Positions 21,455 through 34,465 of a stretch of DNA of 64,000 nt are shown one piece after another. Position 1 is the first letter of the stretch; each line of letters opens with the position of its first letter. A program made the translations under genes and the position numbers. The notes below the pieces were generated by a model. It saw nothing but the letters and a program-made list of their open reading frames with translations. It ran no database searches and was not told the origin of the DNA. Source of the stretch: Dactylorhiza incarnata (lineage: Eukaryota > Streptophyta > Magnoliopsida > Asparagales > Orchidaceae); NCBI GenBank assembly GCA_033032865.1, contig JAWHQI010000068.1, positions 3,286,001 through 3,350,000 of the forward strand. The letters run 5' to 3'.

Positions 21455-22987
21455 AAGAAAAATCAAAAGCCACGAGGGCGAGGCGATATCTCTTCAGATC
21501 CTCAAGGCCAGATGGATGCCCTATCTGAGGGGGAGCAACAACAAGAACCATCTTCAATGGATGATTCTAATGACAATAATGATGGTGTATATAGCTCTCA
21601 CAGGATTGATGAGGACAAAGTGCCTTCTTCTGCGGACATGCAAAGTAAGATTGACACTATCATCTTAAATCTTGAAAGAAGAATTCAGCTTAATCCTAAT
21701 AATGAACCAGCTCTCTGGGATTCACTAGGTCACAGACAATCTGATGCTCCTTCTGTTGGTAAAGATGATGTACTATATTTCTTGGAGTCATCAGATCATG
21801 ACAAATATGATGGTGATGATGAGGATGATGTTGTTGATGATGATGATGATGGAGCTCCTGATCACATTAATCTTACAGAGGGAGAGGATCATCATGATGA
21901 AGGGGAGCTTCGAGAATTTGACATTCAGAATAAACAACCTCTAGTCCCTGAACAACAAGCTTCCACCACCACCTCCGTACAATCCAATGAGAGCATTCTT
22001 AGTGCCATTCAAATCATGTTAGAGACTCATCTAACATCTATGGAGGATTATGTAGACAGGTCAGCTTCTACAGTTAAAGCATGCATAGATCAGTCCATCT
22101 TCAATGTGAAATCTGAAGTAATGGTTGAGGTCAAGGAAATCAAGGAAGACACTGCAATCCTGAATAAACAAATAACAAAGTGGTTTGATCTGGCAGAAAA
22201 GTCAGTGGTCTCTCAGAATACAATTCTAAGATCTATGAACAAACACCTCCATCTATCTGAGCAGGATATGACATATGTCAAGAACTATGTCAGAAAGACA
22301 GATGAGGTAATAGAAAAAGCCTCAAACAAAATACAAGAATATGTGTACTCCACTACTATGCAGCTGAATGGTGAGGCTGACTGGAACAAGGATGAGCTGA
22401 AGGATGATATTGAAAATGTTTTTCAAACAATTTCTAGCTCAATAACTGCTGCTCAACAAGACATAAATCAGAAGATATTTGAAGAAGCCAAATAGGTGGA
22501 GGATAACAATGCTATCATAAACTTTGAGCTAGCCCTCAAGGTTCTGCAAGGAACAAGGCTAGCCTTGAACCTTCCCCTCCTGGACAGGCAAAGAGCAGAA
22601 GATTGGGATTTCTCTAAACAAGAAGAAATTTCCCAGAATGCAAGACTGGCAAAGAAAAGAGAGAGAGAACACGCAATGCTACCTGAAGAGTTTATGGCTA
22701 AGCAGAGGGATGAACAGACCAGTGATCCAGATTTTGAATACTGGAGTGAAGACTCCAAGAGCATAATTCCAAATGCATGGATAAGCCATAGACAAGTGTG
22801 TAAAGACATTGATAAAATTTATCCCTCTGAAGAATGGTTAAAACATTTAGAAAGAAACTCAAAAAGGGATAAAATATTTAAAGAAAATCTGGTAAGAAAG
22901 GATAATCCAAGAAGGATTCCATCAAGGTACATTCCAAAGCCATATCTGTACTTCAGAAGGCAAGAAAACAAGAAGAAGATAGCTTAA
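21455..22987 (+). pseudogene. Env-like ORF, C-terminal part
   Basis: Open from about 21455 to a TAG at 22493-22495, then in the same frame to 22987, so it was one protein of at least 500 residues. It is very acidic at first (a run of Asp near 21820-21860), then has long amphipathic helices likely to form coiled coils (for example MLETHLTSMEDYVDRSAS and IKEDTAILNKQITKWFDLAE), and ends Lys/Arg-rich. It lies just before a SIRE-type 3' LTR, the position of the env-like ORF in SIRE elements. No signal peptide or membrane segment was seen. The left edge abuts the gypsy gene's upstream region, so the 5' part is lost. Confidence 0.65.
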
Positions 22988-23477
22988 TTAGAAGCAGCAA
23001 ATGCTGAAAAAAGAGGCCTCAGAAAAAGGAAAAGAAGTTGTTGTTGACATTGCTGAGTGCTCAACTTCTTCTAAAAAGAGAAAAACTTAAATGAATGTTT
23101 CTAAGGTTATGAATATCTAAATGTAAATTGAACAATGTCTCATCAAATTATCTGAAATGAAAATGAATGAATTGTTGAATCTATTACTTTATGTTATAAG
23201 CTAATCTCAGTCATAGCTTAATGTTATTCTGTGTTATTTCTTAAGATAATCTGTGATGCCTTGACATAATTACCTAATCACATTATTGGGTTGATAAACT
23301 ATGTTGGTATTATTCCTGTCATGAATTTTATCTATTATGATATTATCCTTAATGCCATAATAATGTTAACATGATTATGTAATGATGAGTGCCATGTAGT
23401 GAAGTTACATGATAAGTATTTATTTGTTATGTACCTTAGACTTGGGGGTGTTCTGTCTTCTTCAAACATGGGGAGAT
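22988..23477 (+). other. 3' UTR and polypurine tract of SIRE-type element
   Basis: Noncoding, AT-rich. It ends with GGGGAGAT (23470-23477) directly before the LTR, the plus-strand primer. Confidence 0.75.
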
Positions 23478-24756
23478 TGTTGGGAATATTACCCTCAATG
23501 TTCCCTTGATTTGAAGAAGCATCACACTCAATGCTAAGTACAAGTTGTATTTGATAAACCCTATTCTACATCATGACTATGCAGTGTTAGGTTATTCCAA
23601 GGTATGGAATAAGTTTAGTGGCTTAGTGCCAAAACCGCTGAGACGAGTTCTCAGTCTCAGTTGAACCACTGAGACAAGGCCAGGAGTCGCTGAGAAGGAG
23701 TCTGGGTCTGCTGAGCTTCAGATAGAGCAAAACCGCTAAGAAAACTATCTGTCTCAGTGAATCCACTGAGACAGGACAATAGCAGCCGCTGAGACTGGCA
23801 GCTGTCTCAGCCCAACCGCTGAGACAGATTCAAATGTGCTGGCAGGTTTTTCTTTTGGCGCAAGCTGCAAAAAAGCAAGATAAGGTGCTCCTATCACCTC
23901 CATACTTTGTTAGAGGCCATCTGATAGCCGTTGAAGACTGAAGAAGTATAAAAGAAAAAATTAGGGCTTTGAAGAAGGATGCTTTTGGAAAAAGAACACA
24001 CATACTTCTGTTTCATTGACGGGTGTCAAGAAGAGTTCTCTTCCTTCTTCCTGAAGCAACAAGAAGAGAAAGTTTGTTCTTCCTGAGTGATTCAAGAAGA
24101 GCAAGTTGATCCTCATTCATCTACTGAAGAGAAGGATCAGAAAGGGGCAGGATTAAAGCTGCTGAACTGTTCCCTAGATCAAGACTGCTACTGCAGTAAA
24201 TCTACAATAAAAGACCAAAGGCTTGGAATGTATTATCTGTTTTATCTTCTGTTGTAAGCTTCACTTTTACCTTCTGTAAGAACATATATGTTCTGAGTTT
24301 GTAGGGAATTTTGCCTGAGGAAGTAGGGTTGTTGGGCCTGAGTGTAGAGCTGAGAGTTCAGCTTGAGTGTAGGATCTCTGTGGAGATCTGAGGTAGGACT
24401 TGATAGGTCTGAGTTTGTAGGGTTGCTGTGCCTGGGGTAGGGCTGTTGAGCCTGAGGTAAGGTTTGGGTAAACCTGAGAGATCCTGAGGGATTTGAGTTG
24501 TAAGCTCTTGGAGCTGAGATTGAAGGAGTTGGCCTTGTCTAACTCATTGTTAGAAAGGTGAAGGGGGAAAGAGGACTACTCAAGACACCCTGTTTTGAGG
24601 AACCTCTATAAATGCATGTGTGGTTTTTGTGTGCTTAATTTATTACTAACATTAACTCAGAAAACCGCTATGTTAAAGTTTACAGGAAAAGAGACCTATT
24701 CCCCCCCCCCCCCCCCCCCCCCCCCCCCTCTAGGTTATTAAGACTACATCCTAACA
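23478..24756 (+). mobile_element. SIRE-type 3' LTR
   Basis: 1279 bp with ends TGTTGGGAAT and CATCCTAACA. TATAAAAG is at 23947-23954. Upstream, at 23629-23831, is an array of CTGAGAC and GTCTCAG words, many preceded by ACCG. A run of 28 C is at 24701-24728, followed by TCTAGG, the same position as in the C2 and C4 LTRs. Confidence 0.85.
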
Positions 24757-26541
24757 AACTATCACTGTTATTTTTGATTATGTACCTAATTTTATTCTGC
24801 TGGGCCTTCGTCCCCAGGGTATGGTTATGGACAATTTTCATATGATTTTTATCACTTCCATGTTGTTAGTCTAAACCCCATTAGTTTTCTCATTTTAATA
24901 TCAGTGCAGGTAGCTTGATATTCGATTTTGCTTAAGTGTTAGTGGTCATTATTTTTGCTATGTTGGAGATGACTTCTTGTATGTGTGGTGACTTTCGGTG
25001 GCGGACTTGGAGCTAATTTTCAGTTTAACGCCTATCTTCTGGTATGCTCATTCCAGAGCATGGGGTAATCTCTTCTCATAACTTCTATTCTAATTTTTAG
25101 TGTTACATTCTGTGATGCTTAGATTTAAGTCTGGGGGAGAGCTGATTGTAGTTAACCACATTGCACGTTCACTACATTGCATACTAGAAGTAACTTTATT
25201 TCAATTATAGTAAATATTTGTTCATTTTCTCGGCACACCACAACACCGACTTGAGCGCGCACTTAATCGTTGGCGCGCAATGAGTCTAACTCATTTCTTT
25301 GGTGTGATTGGAAAACTCACTGTGTTGGCTTAGGATTGTGAGACAGAGTAAAAATGTTGACTCTCGTAGTGCTCTAGTCGAGTACTCGCTTCTCATATGG
25401 GAATCCGCATAGAATAAATTTTTCTTTATGCTTATAGTTTTATATTTTTCTGTTTGCATAATTATTGTTTATTCTACTCAAAAGTGGTGAATCTGGTGTG
25501 AATCTGATGGTAGTGTAGGGATGTGTGTAAACATTTGTTAGGATCGTATTTCTTGAGTCAGGAGGAAGGATTATCTTTCTCGCTAGCTAAGAACTTGCCC
25601 CAAGTGACTTTTGTAGCATTGGTATGAGTTAGTTCAGCGCGTGAGCGTGGCGTAGGCCATAATTTTGGCCAGGTTGAGCTTTGTGTATCATTCATATCAT
25701 CTTATCCTTGCTATCCCTATGTTCCTACCATCCTCTTGATTCAGCTCCACTTACATTTCACCAAAGCCAAAAGCTAATCCTAGTCGCACACCCAAACCCA
25801 AGTTTTAGTGTTTTACTATTTTCAGTTTGAGGATGATGATGAAGATGTAATTTGTGAAAATGTGGACATGCTACCTTGAGTACTTGTTGAAATTGATTTG
25901 AGAAAAAAAAGAGAAAATAAAAATAAAAAGAGAAAAAAGAAAAGAATTTTTTTTGAAAGAAGAGCTTATTTGAAAAATCTGTTTGAGTTGTGTATTTAGA
26001 GTAGGTGGTGCACACACCTATGCTTCCAAGTTCAAGTCTGGGGGTGTGTTGCACCCACGCTTTTAGCGTCTGCTTTGTTAGCCTTATTGCATTAGCTCAA
26101 TTGGGTTTAATGCGTAAGCCTTCATGTTTATCATTGTCTACCATGCCGAAACCCAAGCACCATCTCTATCCTAAAGTCCTACTGACTCACGCAATAAGCC
26201 AAACGAGTGTTATGTTGAGAGTGTGAACGGGTGAGCTTATGGCCTCCGACATTGCTGGATTTCAATGGAGACTGTTCAGAGCACCGATCTTGGGAAATGC
26301 TCTCCTCAGAGATCAGTTTACCGTGATTCGACTTTGAGTAGAAATAATATATAATTATTCTCTTAGATATTTATAAGCTATTTTGTATAACTAAAAATCC
26401 CTTCTACTGTACTTCAATGCGCGTGAGTATGCGACTTTGTATTATACTCCACCTCTGCAATTACTAAGCCAGCTAACAATTTTTCTCGTCCGCATAAGGG
26501 ACAGTTTACTCAGGACGAGCAAATAGTTAAGTATGGTGGTG
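24757..26541 (+). other. G2 gypsy 3' untranslated region
   Basis: Non-coding. It resembles the reverse complement of 52254-53980 in G3. It carries polypurine-like blocks TAAGTCTGGGGGAG (25126-25139) and TCAAGTCTGGGGGTG (26032-26046), and the degenerate true tract at about 26525-26541 directly before the LTR. No gene was seen. Confidence 0.75.
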
Positions 26542-28112
26542 TGATGAGTCCGATATTTATACTACTTTACGGACTCATCCGGGATAGTTTTCACTCGTGT
26601 GCACTACACTTTCAAGCCATAATTGCTTGTATTTTACTCGTACACGCTTTCACACTATGTGCATTGTTTAGGCCCATTTTGGTGTGCATTTGCGCGCTAT
26701 TTTTTGGGGCGTAAGCACATGGTGCTCCGCGTCCTTTTTCTGTTATTGGATTGAGCAGGATTGGTATTCCCAGCTGTATTTCTACTGTGTAGTTTGCTGT
26801 GTAGTTTGCTGTGCAGGTGGGTAGATCATCCATTTTGCCCAGATTTCAGGTATGCATGAATCGCACGGTCGTGTGTTTCATTGACACACGATCGCTCTGA
26901 TCCTGCGCGTTCATTTGCGGCCCAGAATGGTGATCTACCCCGCTAGTTCATTTATTTTCTCGCACGGGCAGTTTTGCCCGTGCGTGATTAAAATTGCACG
27001 AGCCTCTCTTTTTGTCCAAATATTTATAAATTTATTGCCCGTGCAACCGTGCGTGAAGGAAATGCACGATCTCCCATTGTTGGCCAGATTTGCAAGCTTT
27101 CTGGATTTCCCGTGTGTTTGTTCGCATGGTCGGTTTCGACCGTGCGTGAGCAAAATCGCACTGGCGCGTCCACTTCGTTTTCCTAGGCTTCCTATTTGTT
27201 TAATATCGCCCGTTCGACCGTGCGTAACCAAATTTCTGACTGTTTACTATAAATGCTGGGAACTTCACCCTATTCTGGAGATGGACGACCGGCACGCCAT
27301 TTTCATGTTAGTTCTGCTTTCATCGCTCCACCACCGCCCACTCTTAGGAGAAGCTCCGGGCACCATTTCCTTCCAAATCACGAGCTAGAGTTTCCTCCTC
27401 CATCATTCATAAGCTCAATAGCTCCTTTCCAAGTCATTTTCTGCTGCATTCATTGGTTATCCAGTGAGATCTAGATCGAAGCGGTGATCCGAATAAGACG
27501 GGTAATGTAGAGGAATGTGACAGCTCCTCTGGACCCCGGACGTCAACTGAAGACCCAGCTCGGACGAGGCGTGACAAACCTACGATTTCGGCCGCGAACC
27601 TTCAGCGAGTCTTCGGACTTTGGTTTACTCTTTCCTCCTTTGTATTGCTATAGTTATTTCTTGTGGATTTGTTGTTGTTAGAATGATGATCATAAACCCT
27701 TTATTGATGATAATGTTAATTCCATGTTTGCGAAATCAATGGTGTTTATGTGAGTTGATGAGCACCCAGTCCACCTTTCATTCCACTATTGTGTTAAGTT
27801 GCCGCACTAGCAATTGCTAGTGGCGTGCCTAGTGATGTGGTGCTTACGACCCTCATTCCGCTGGTTACAAATCCTTCATCCGCTAGCGTACTCGTCCATC
27901 CACCAAGCAAAGCGGTGCATCCGACCCACAATAGTTAATTTAGTTTACTTTTTGCGTCTTTCAAAACCAACCAAAAGCAATTTCAATTAGTAGAAATCTT
28001 TATAATTAGTTCCCCCAATGATAAAATTGTGCACCCAAACTTGCATTCCTTGAGATCGATACATAGGGATTCACTCCCCATTTTATATTAATTGTGTGAC
28101 TGGTACACTTGT
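26542..28112 (+). mobile_element. G2 gypsy LTR, 3' end truncated
   Basis: It starts TGATGAGTCC like the G3 LTR on its sense strand. TATAAATG is at 27248-27255. An array of CGCACGGTCGTGCG-like words is just upstream at about 26852-27232. It stops near 28112, about 60 bases short of the expected TTGCGCATCA-type end, where copia integrase sequence begins. The junction is a deletion or recombination point. Confidence 0.8.
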
Positions 28113-28930
28113 CTTAAGTGCATTAGCAAGCAAACTAGGACCAACTTTAAAAGCATTTCTAATAAAGACTCTTCTATGTGCCACTATATGTTGCACATGG
28201 ATTTGTTTGGTCCTATATTAGTTCATAGCTTAGGAGGGAAGGCTTACACTCTTGTAGTAGTTGATGACTATTCAAGGTTCACATGGGTGTTCTTCCTTAA
28301 GAAGAAGTCAGATACCTTAGACAACTTGAAGAACTTTGTCAGGCAAATCAAGAATGCAATGAGTTGTACTGTTGTCAAATTCAAAAGTGACCATGGTATA
28401 AAATTTCAGTCATGGGCCATGATAGAATTCTGCCAAGAGTTGGGTATCTCCCAAGAATTGTCCTCACCTAGAACTCCTCAACAAAATGGAGTGACAGAGA
28501 GGAAAAATAGAACCTTAATAGAGGCCAGCAGGACAATGCTGAGTGACTCCTCCCAACCAGAATTCTTCTGGGCAGAGGCTGTCAATACAGCTTGTTATGT
28601 GATCAATAGTGCCTCGATCATCAAAGACCACAAGAAAACTCCTTATGAGCTGATGAAAGGCAGAAAACCTACCTTACCCTACTTCAGATTCTTTGGTAGC
28701 AGATGTTATGTACTTAATAATGGGAAAACCAAGCTAACCAAGTTTGCTGAGAAAAGCAGTGAAGGTATTTTTGTAGGCTACAACTCCTATATCATAGCTT
28801 ATAGGGTTTACAACATTAATACCCAAGCAGTAGAAGAATCTGTGCATGTTGTAAATGATAAGTCTAGCCTTATTCACAAAGGTTGGTATAGATTTTTAGG
28901 GATTTAGGGACAACAGAGAAAATGGAGAAG
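28113..28930 (+). pseudogene. C5 copia integrase fragment
   Basis: About 265 codons. It starts inside the pre-integrase zinc region (KQTRTNFKS) and shows the integrase core: HMDLFGP, KSDHGIKF and QQNGVTERKNR (the three acidic catalytic residues are present), then PYELMKGRKP and EGIFVGYN. It resembles the C2 integrase. It ends where a gypsy solo LTR has inserted. The other parts of C5 are at 34785-35300 and 40931-41870. Confidence 0.9.
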
Positions 28931-30493
28931 TGTTGAGTCTGATTCTTATAGTGATTTATGGAATCATCTGGGCAAGTTTTCACTCTTGTGCGCTACACTT
29001 TTAGTCTTTAATTGCTTATATTTCACTTGTACACACTTTCACTCCAAGTGCAATGTTTAAGCTCGTAGTGGTGTGCAATTGCGCGCTTTGTTGTTGGGGC
29101 TAAGCACATGGTGCTCCCCATTCTTTTTTTGGTTTGTGTTGGAGGTGTGTTCCCAGCTCATGCATTTGATGTGCAGGTGGGAAGATCTTCATTCGATTGT
29201 AATTCTAACTTGGAGAAATCTCACGGTCGTGCGTTTCCTTGACGCATGATTTCTGCGACCGTGCAGCTTCTACAGCGCCTAAAATTAGTGACTGTCCCTG
29301 GCTCGTGCATTTTGTTCGTGCACGATCAGTTTTGATCGTGCGTGAGCAAAATCGCATGAGCTTCTCTCTTTTGTCTAAAAATTTATGTTATTTTGCAATT
29401 TTCCTAATCGCACGGTCGTGTGTTTATCCTTCACGCACGATGTGCTTGATCGTGCGTTTTAATTTCTCTCAAAATCATAAAAAACTACCATTCTGTTTCT
29501 ACTAGTGTGCTTTCTTCATGCACGAGCACTTTGCCCGTTCGTGAGTAAAATGCACGAGCAGATTGTTTTTGTGTAAAAATTGCTTTTCTGCTCCCCCTGT
29601 ATGATTCCTTCGCGCACGGTTGACTCTGAACGTGTGTTAGGTCGTGCACGGAGGATTTTCTGACATATTTTCTATTTAAGTCCCAATTTTTAGGTCATTT
29701 GGGGTCCGTCTTTTCTCCGCCATTCTTGTCGCGGGAGGACCTCCGACTCCAGTTTTCTTCCACCTTCCATGAGGGCTTTGCCCTAGGCCGCCTCCATCAT
29801 CCAAGAGCTTCCAAGGAGAGGATTCTAGTCCTACGTACATCATCAAGCAAGAAGACCATGCACTGGAGGAGATCGGATCGTGAGATGAAGAACGCGGGTC
29901 ACCTAGGAGGAAGTGACAGCCCTCTGCCCCGGGCATAGTTGCAAACCGAGCTAGGAGGCTGATTAACAACCCGGCGACTCCTACCGTGAATCCCAATGAG
30001 ACTTCGGATGTGGTTGATTCCATGCACTCTTTCATCTTGTTTTGATGATTGTAACTAGATCTCCATATTATTGATGATGTGCACTATAAACTTATGTGTT
30101 AATTCATATTTCATCTTTTTATGAAAGTATTTCGTTTATATGTGTGTATGAGGTGTGCCACCTAATCCTCCATCAGCCTTCACTCCATTTTTCAAGCCTA
30201 CTATTCCATTTCGCTTGACTACTCTTCCACTTTGTATGCCCACTCGTCCATCCACCGAGCAAAGCAGTGCATATCAGCCTGCAAAATCCACTTTGTTTCG
30301 AAGCTGTGACGGCGACCTAAAGGACTTCAATCTCAAGTCCTACCTCAAAAGTTAGACTCTGCCTTACTGTGTTCCTCTGAGATCGATACTTGGGAAAATT
30401 CACCCATTTTATATTACTAGAACGATTGGTACACTGCCATTTCATGCCGCAGTCTCGCTCCTGCCTGTAGCGGTGTGTAAGATTTCTGCATCA
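28931..30493 (+). mobile_element. Gypsy solo LTR in C5
   Basis: 1563 bp, aligned with the G2 and G3 LTRs from end to end. It begins TGTTGAGTCTG and ends TTTCTGCATCA. The 5-bp target duplication AGAAG is perfect at 28926-28930 and 30494-30498. There is no internal sequence, so the element was removed by LTR recombination. TATTTAAG is at 29673-29680 with an array of CGCACGATCGTGCG-type words at about 29218-29652. Confidence 0.92.
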
Positions 30494-31654
30494 AGAAGCT
30501 ATCCATTGAAGACCAAGCTGAAACTCCAGTAAAAGTTTAAGATTACATAGTGGCAGCTGACTTGGATGATGTAGGGCTACCGTGACTACGTGTATGTTAC
30601 GCTAACGGAATGACGTTCATCACAGAAATTAAAATAACATGGGAGGGCTCCAACCAAAAGCGAACGAAAAGGGGTCGGTTGGCTCTCCAAATCCGATAGA
30701 TAAAAATATGCGGGACTCGATACAACGTCCTTAGGACCTACCTCTCCAACAAGCACACAACTCACCGTAAGTCGGACTCGATACAACGTCCTTAGACAAG
30801 ACCTACCTCTCCAACAAGCACACAACTCACCGCACCTACACAAGCATCTATTCTTCAACTTGAGCCGTCTCAAACGCAGCAAATAATTTATTTCGAAGCG
30901 GCGGCAAACGATTAGTAGCGCTCAAAATTCTAGTTGAGCTTAATTCCCTTGTTAGCACAAATTGTGCCAATCTTGGAGAGCAAGTCAAGGCAAGGCCGAG
31001 TTTTGCTCCCGCAACAGATCTTCCCAGTCCGGATCACAAGAGATTCAATAACAACGAATCGAAATCAAAAGTTGCAAGCGATGCGTTTTAAAATCGCGGA
31101 AAAGACGGTTCGCATAAGCCTCCACAAATCTCACAGAAAGAAATCACAAAATGAGAAGGGATTACCCAACCAAGAAGATGAACACACACAAGATAATGTG
31201 GGAGATTCACTCTCTCCACGGATCCACCGGCGTCACACCGAATGGGGTTGCAACCTTCTTCCTTGGAGTCGCACCGAAGGAAGCCACGCCGGAGTCGCAC
31301 CAAAGCGGATGGAGGAAGCGGTCTTGGAGTCACACCAAGGGAGGGGGCGGCTAGGAGGAGGCTCCAAGCATGGCCGAAATTCTCAAGGGAGAAATTAGGG
31401 TTTGTAACCTTCAATCTTCTATTCCCTCTCATCAAGGCCTCCTTAAATAGGAGTTACAACAAAATCTTAACCATCCAAGATGGAGATGAAATCTCATCCA
31501 TCCTTATGGTTAAATACACACCAAAATAAAATAAAGAGTTCAAAATTAAAATTACAACCATTTTAATGAATATAAAATTATCATCAAGCATGAAATATTT
31601 TTATATTCATTAATATAAAATAAAAGTGCATAATTAAAAGTGCATAAATAAACT
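30494..31654 (-). other. C5 remnant and LTR-like region of element X
   Basis: The first 90 bases continue C5. From about 30588 the sequence is foreign. On the minus strand CTATTTAAGG (near 31442-31451) followed by AAACCCTAATTTCTCC looks like a promoter and leader, so this is probably an LTR of a minus-strand retroelement. A 63-bp unit (GACTCGATACAACGTCCTTAG...) is duplicated at 30711-30831. Exact ends were not found. Confidence 0.4.
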
Positions 31655-31798
31655 TTAAATTTTCACGGCAGTTTTGGCATGCTGCGGGCGGAGATTGTAA
31701 CGCGGACTTCCTTCAGCATCATCATGGCACCTCAGATCGTTGTGTCGCAGCGCCTCGGCAACCGGGTCATCATCAAGGAGTGTCGGAGGGGTCGCGCC
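31655..31798 (-). pseudogene. Element X polyprotein tail
   Basis: About 47 codons on the minus strand end in SPRYNLRPQHAKTAVKI and a stop, followed by an AT-rich region. YNLRP near a C-terminus is seen in retroelement polyproteins, but the family was not identified. The rest is cut off at the TRIM insertion. Confidence 0.4.
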
Positions 31799-31917
31799 TG
31801 TTGGGTCCAGCGTCTCCTCACTTGACCCGTAGCGCCCTTCCATTGATATAAAGATCAAGTTGCGCCTTCACCAACCGTCCGGGCTTTTGGTGTAGTTGGT
31901 TGCGCTGGGTCTTCTCA
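31799..31917 (+). repeat. TRIM 5' LTR
   Basis: 119 bp. It includes TTGATATAAAGATC, a possible TATA box. It differs from the other copy at a handful of positions. A primer site TTGGTATCAAAGC (31919-31931) follows directly. Confidence 0.88.
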
Positions 31918-32010
31918 ATTGGTATCAAAGCAAGGTTGATTTGTCACACAGGTTAACACCTGAAATCACAAAGATCACCTAGTTCTTATATTTTTTTTTG
32001 TTTTTCAAAA

Positions 32011-32808
32011 ATGACACAAGACCTTTTATCTTCAGATCCACTTGTTTGTAATCTAGATAGATCTACTTTATGGCAAGATAGAATTAAGATATATGCAAAT
32101 GCCACAGATGAAGAAACTTACAAATTTATTTTGACAGGACCTCCCCTCATATCATCAAAGGCAGTTACTCCTGCATTACCTAGCTCCATGGGTCTCAAGT
32201 CTCCTTCGAGAGCAATGAAAGGGCCCTTTTATGTTGGCGCTGATATATCCTCTTCAAAGAAAGCTGCCGAAATAAAACGTGAACCTCCTTCCTTCTCTTC
32301 AACTAAATATATTTTTGATGCAGAACCATCAACAAATCTAAGTGAAGAAGAACAGGAAGAAGAACTTAGAGCTAGAGCTTTCTGCATGATGGCCATATAT
32401 GGAGGCTCATCTCAAATTCCAAATGCTAAAATCGAATTGGAAAAGCTTGAGGTAACTGAGGCAACTCCAACTTATAATTTTACCTCTACTCAAGATAAAA
32501 CTAATCATAAATTAACATTTACAGACTTAATAAAATATGAAAATAAACCTTTAAAAGAGTTAACAAATATAAATTTTCTAACTCCTAATAATAATAAACT
32601 TCAAGAAAATTTGAAACCATCAGAAGAACAAACTATTTTTCTTAAAAACAAATTTTCTATGGCAAGCACAACCAATTGGAGAAATCTCAAAATGCAGGCC
32701 AAAAAGTTTGAACAAATTTCTAAAGAAAAAATAATTAATCATGATCAACAAAAACCTTCAAATTTATATTTTAATGAAATAAAAAGACTAATATATTTCA
32801 AATGCTAA
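32011..32808 (+). CDS. Gag-like ORF of non-autonomous element
   Basis: 265 codons, starting 93 bases after the primer site. Residues 15-50 (STLWQDRIKIYANATDEETY) resemble the opening of copia gag. The rest is not recognised: an acidic stretch (SEEEQEEELRARAF), then Asn/Lys-rich sequence. No zinc knuckle, protease or pol was found, so the element would depend on another for movement. Open throughout, unlike most ORFs in this window. Confidence 0.55.
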   Translation: MTQDLLSSDPLVCNLDRSTLWQDRIKIYANATDEETYKFILTGPPLISSKAVTPALPSSMGLKSPSRAMKGPFYVGADISSSKKAAEIKREPPSFSSTKYIFDAEPSTNLSEEEQEEELRARAFCMMAIYGGSSQIPNAKIELEKLEVTEATPTYNFTSTQDKTNHKLTFTDLIKYENKPLKELTNINFLTPNNNKLQENLKPSEEQTIFLKNKFSMASTTNWRNLKMQAKKFEQISKEKIINHDQQKPSNLYFNEIKRLIYFKC

Positions 32809-33139
32809 TCCTTTCAACTCTAGTAAAATTTAAAGAAACTTCCTAATTAATAAGTTTCTCACCATTAAACTCCATTCCAATTCATTAACAGCTGTAGCAA
32901 CTCATATATTAAAATCCTTCTAGAATAATAAAATTAACCAAGTGAGAGAGAAAATGAGAAGCTCAAAACCCCTTTCAACTGGTATAAAATTTTTTTTTTA
33001 AATGCAAAGATTGCTGCATTTAAAAATTTTAACTTCAAGAAATAAGCTGCTGCAATTGAAAATTTTAAAAGCTGTTTTAAGATTACCAGTCCACTAGTTT
33101 TGATCTGGATTAAGGATCCCAACTCAAATAGGGGGAGAT
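32809..33139 (+). other. 3' UTR and polypurine tract
   Basis: AT-rich noncoding sequence, ending with GGGGGAGAT at 33131-33139 directly before the LTR at 33140. Confidence 0.75.
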
Positions 33140-34465
33140 TGTTGGATCCTTAGCTTTTTGATTTGAGTTAGAATCCATCCTTATGTTAATAAGTCATCTA
33201 ATAATTTAGGTCAATTAAGAAATCTAAGTAAACATAAATTAAATATGATGCGATCGAATCGGAGAATATACTTAAGCATAATAAAAGTTCTCTGCGCTCG
33301 ACGAATGACTAATGGCGCTCGACAAATAGCCAGATAGCCAGCGCTCGACAAATAGCAAGACAGCCAGCGCTCGACAAATCCTCATCAGAACAACGTTCGA
33401 CAAATGGCAAAATGCGTTCGACGAATTCAGTCAGAAAAATCTCAGCGGTCTACGTATTCTAAGATAGACAGAATTGCTCAGCACATCAGATGGCGAGCCC
33501 AGCCTCATAAATGTAGAGCAGGGATCGACGAATTACTTTCTGAATAGTTTTAATATTCTTTTTACTGTCTCTTAGCCGTTGCACATAAATCAATGGCATT
33601 AGCCGTTGCAATTGCTTTAATGAAAAGAAACGGTAGGTTATCCTCTCGAGGAGTCAAAGCATTGATGGAGACCTTAGATCTTTCCTTCTTCCCAAGAGAA
33701 GATTTCAAATTAAGAGCAAAGGCTCTCAGATTATAAAAGAAACAGAGCAGTACACACAACGCAGAATACACACGACAGAAAAGAGAAAACTTATTTTGTT
33801 GTTCTTCAGTACTAACATCTTCCTGCAGATTCAAAATATCCTGAGACACAAACCACAATTACTTGCTCAGGATCATCACTGCAAAAGAAGGAAGAAGAAG
33901 TTAAAAGGAGAAGCTCTATCAACAAGCTGTCATCAACTCTAATTAGACAGGGGGGCCTTCTTCAACATCACATTCAGATCCATTCAACTTCAAACCAGGA
34001 TCTTCAAGAGTCTTCTTATACAGAGAAGAACAATATAATTTCTGATTTTATTTTTCCTTCCTTTACCCCATCCTGTACAGGCTTATAACTCCCTTCAAAA
34101 GTTAACTCTCGGTGACAGGGCACCTTAGCAAAAACCTGCAGTTTGGTTAGAGCACCTTATCAATAGCTCACCTGGTGTGAGGGCACCTTATCAACAACCT
34201 CATAGTGGATTCCTACCAGTGGGTAGAAGAGTAGATGTACCCAGTTGAGGGGAACTACTATACATCTTGTGTCTTCTGAATTGATTCTTGTTTGTTTTAC
34301 TTCTTTACCTGTGCTGTGTTTTATTTGCATTTTAACTGTTTGGCTTTATTACTCAATCAGAAAAACAACACACTATATATACTTATATATATATCATCTA
34401 CTTTGAAAGTAAAAATTAAGCAAGATCTTTTAATAAGATAAATAAGAACTAATCCTCCACTTTCA
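33140..34465 (+). mobile_element. 1.3-kb LTR inside TRIM
   Basis: It starts TGTTGGATCC after a polypurine tract and ends CCACTTTCA before a primer site, so it has 3'-LTR features on the left and 5'-LTR features on the right. An array of GCGCTCGACAAAT words is at 33291-33430. There is no second copy in the window. Confidence 0.78.

Noticed and set aside
24701..24728. Long C and G runs as assembly artefacts only
   Set aside because: The runs sit at homologous positions in several LTRs, so they are real features, although their exact length is unreliable.
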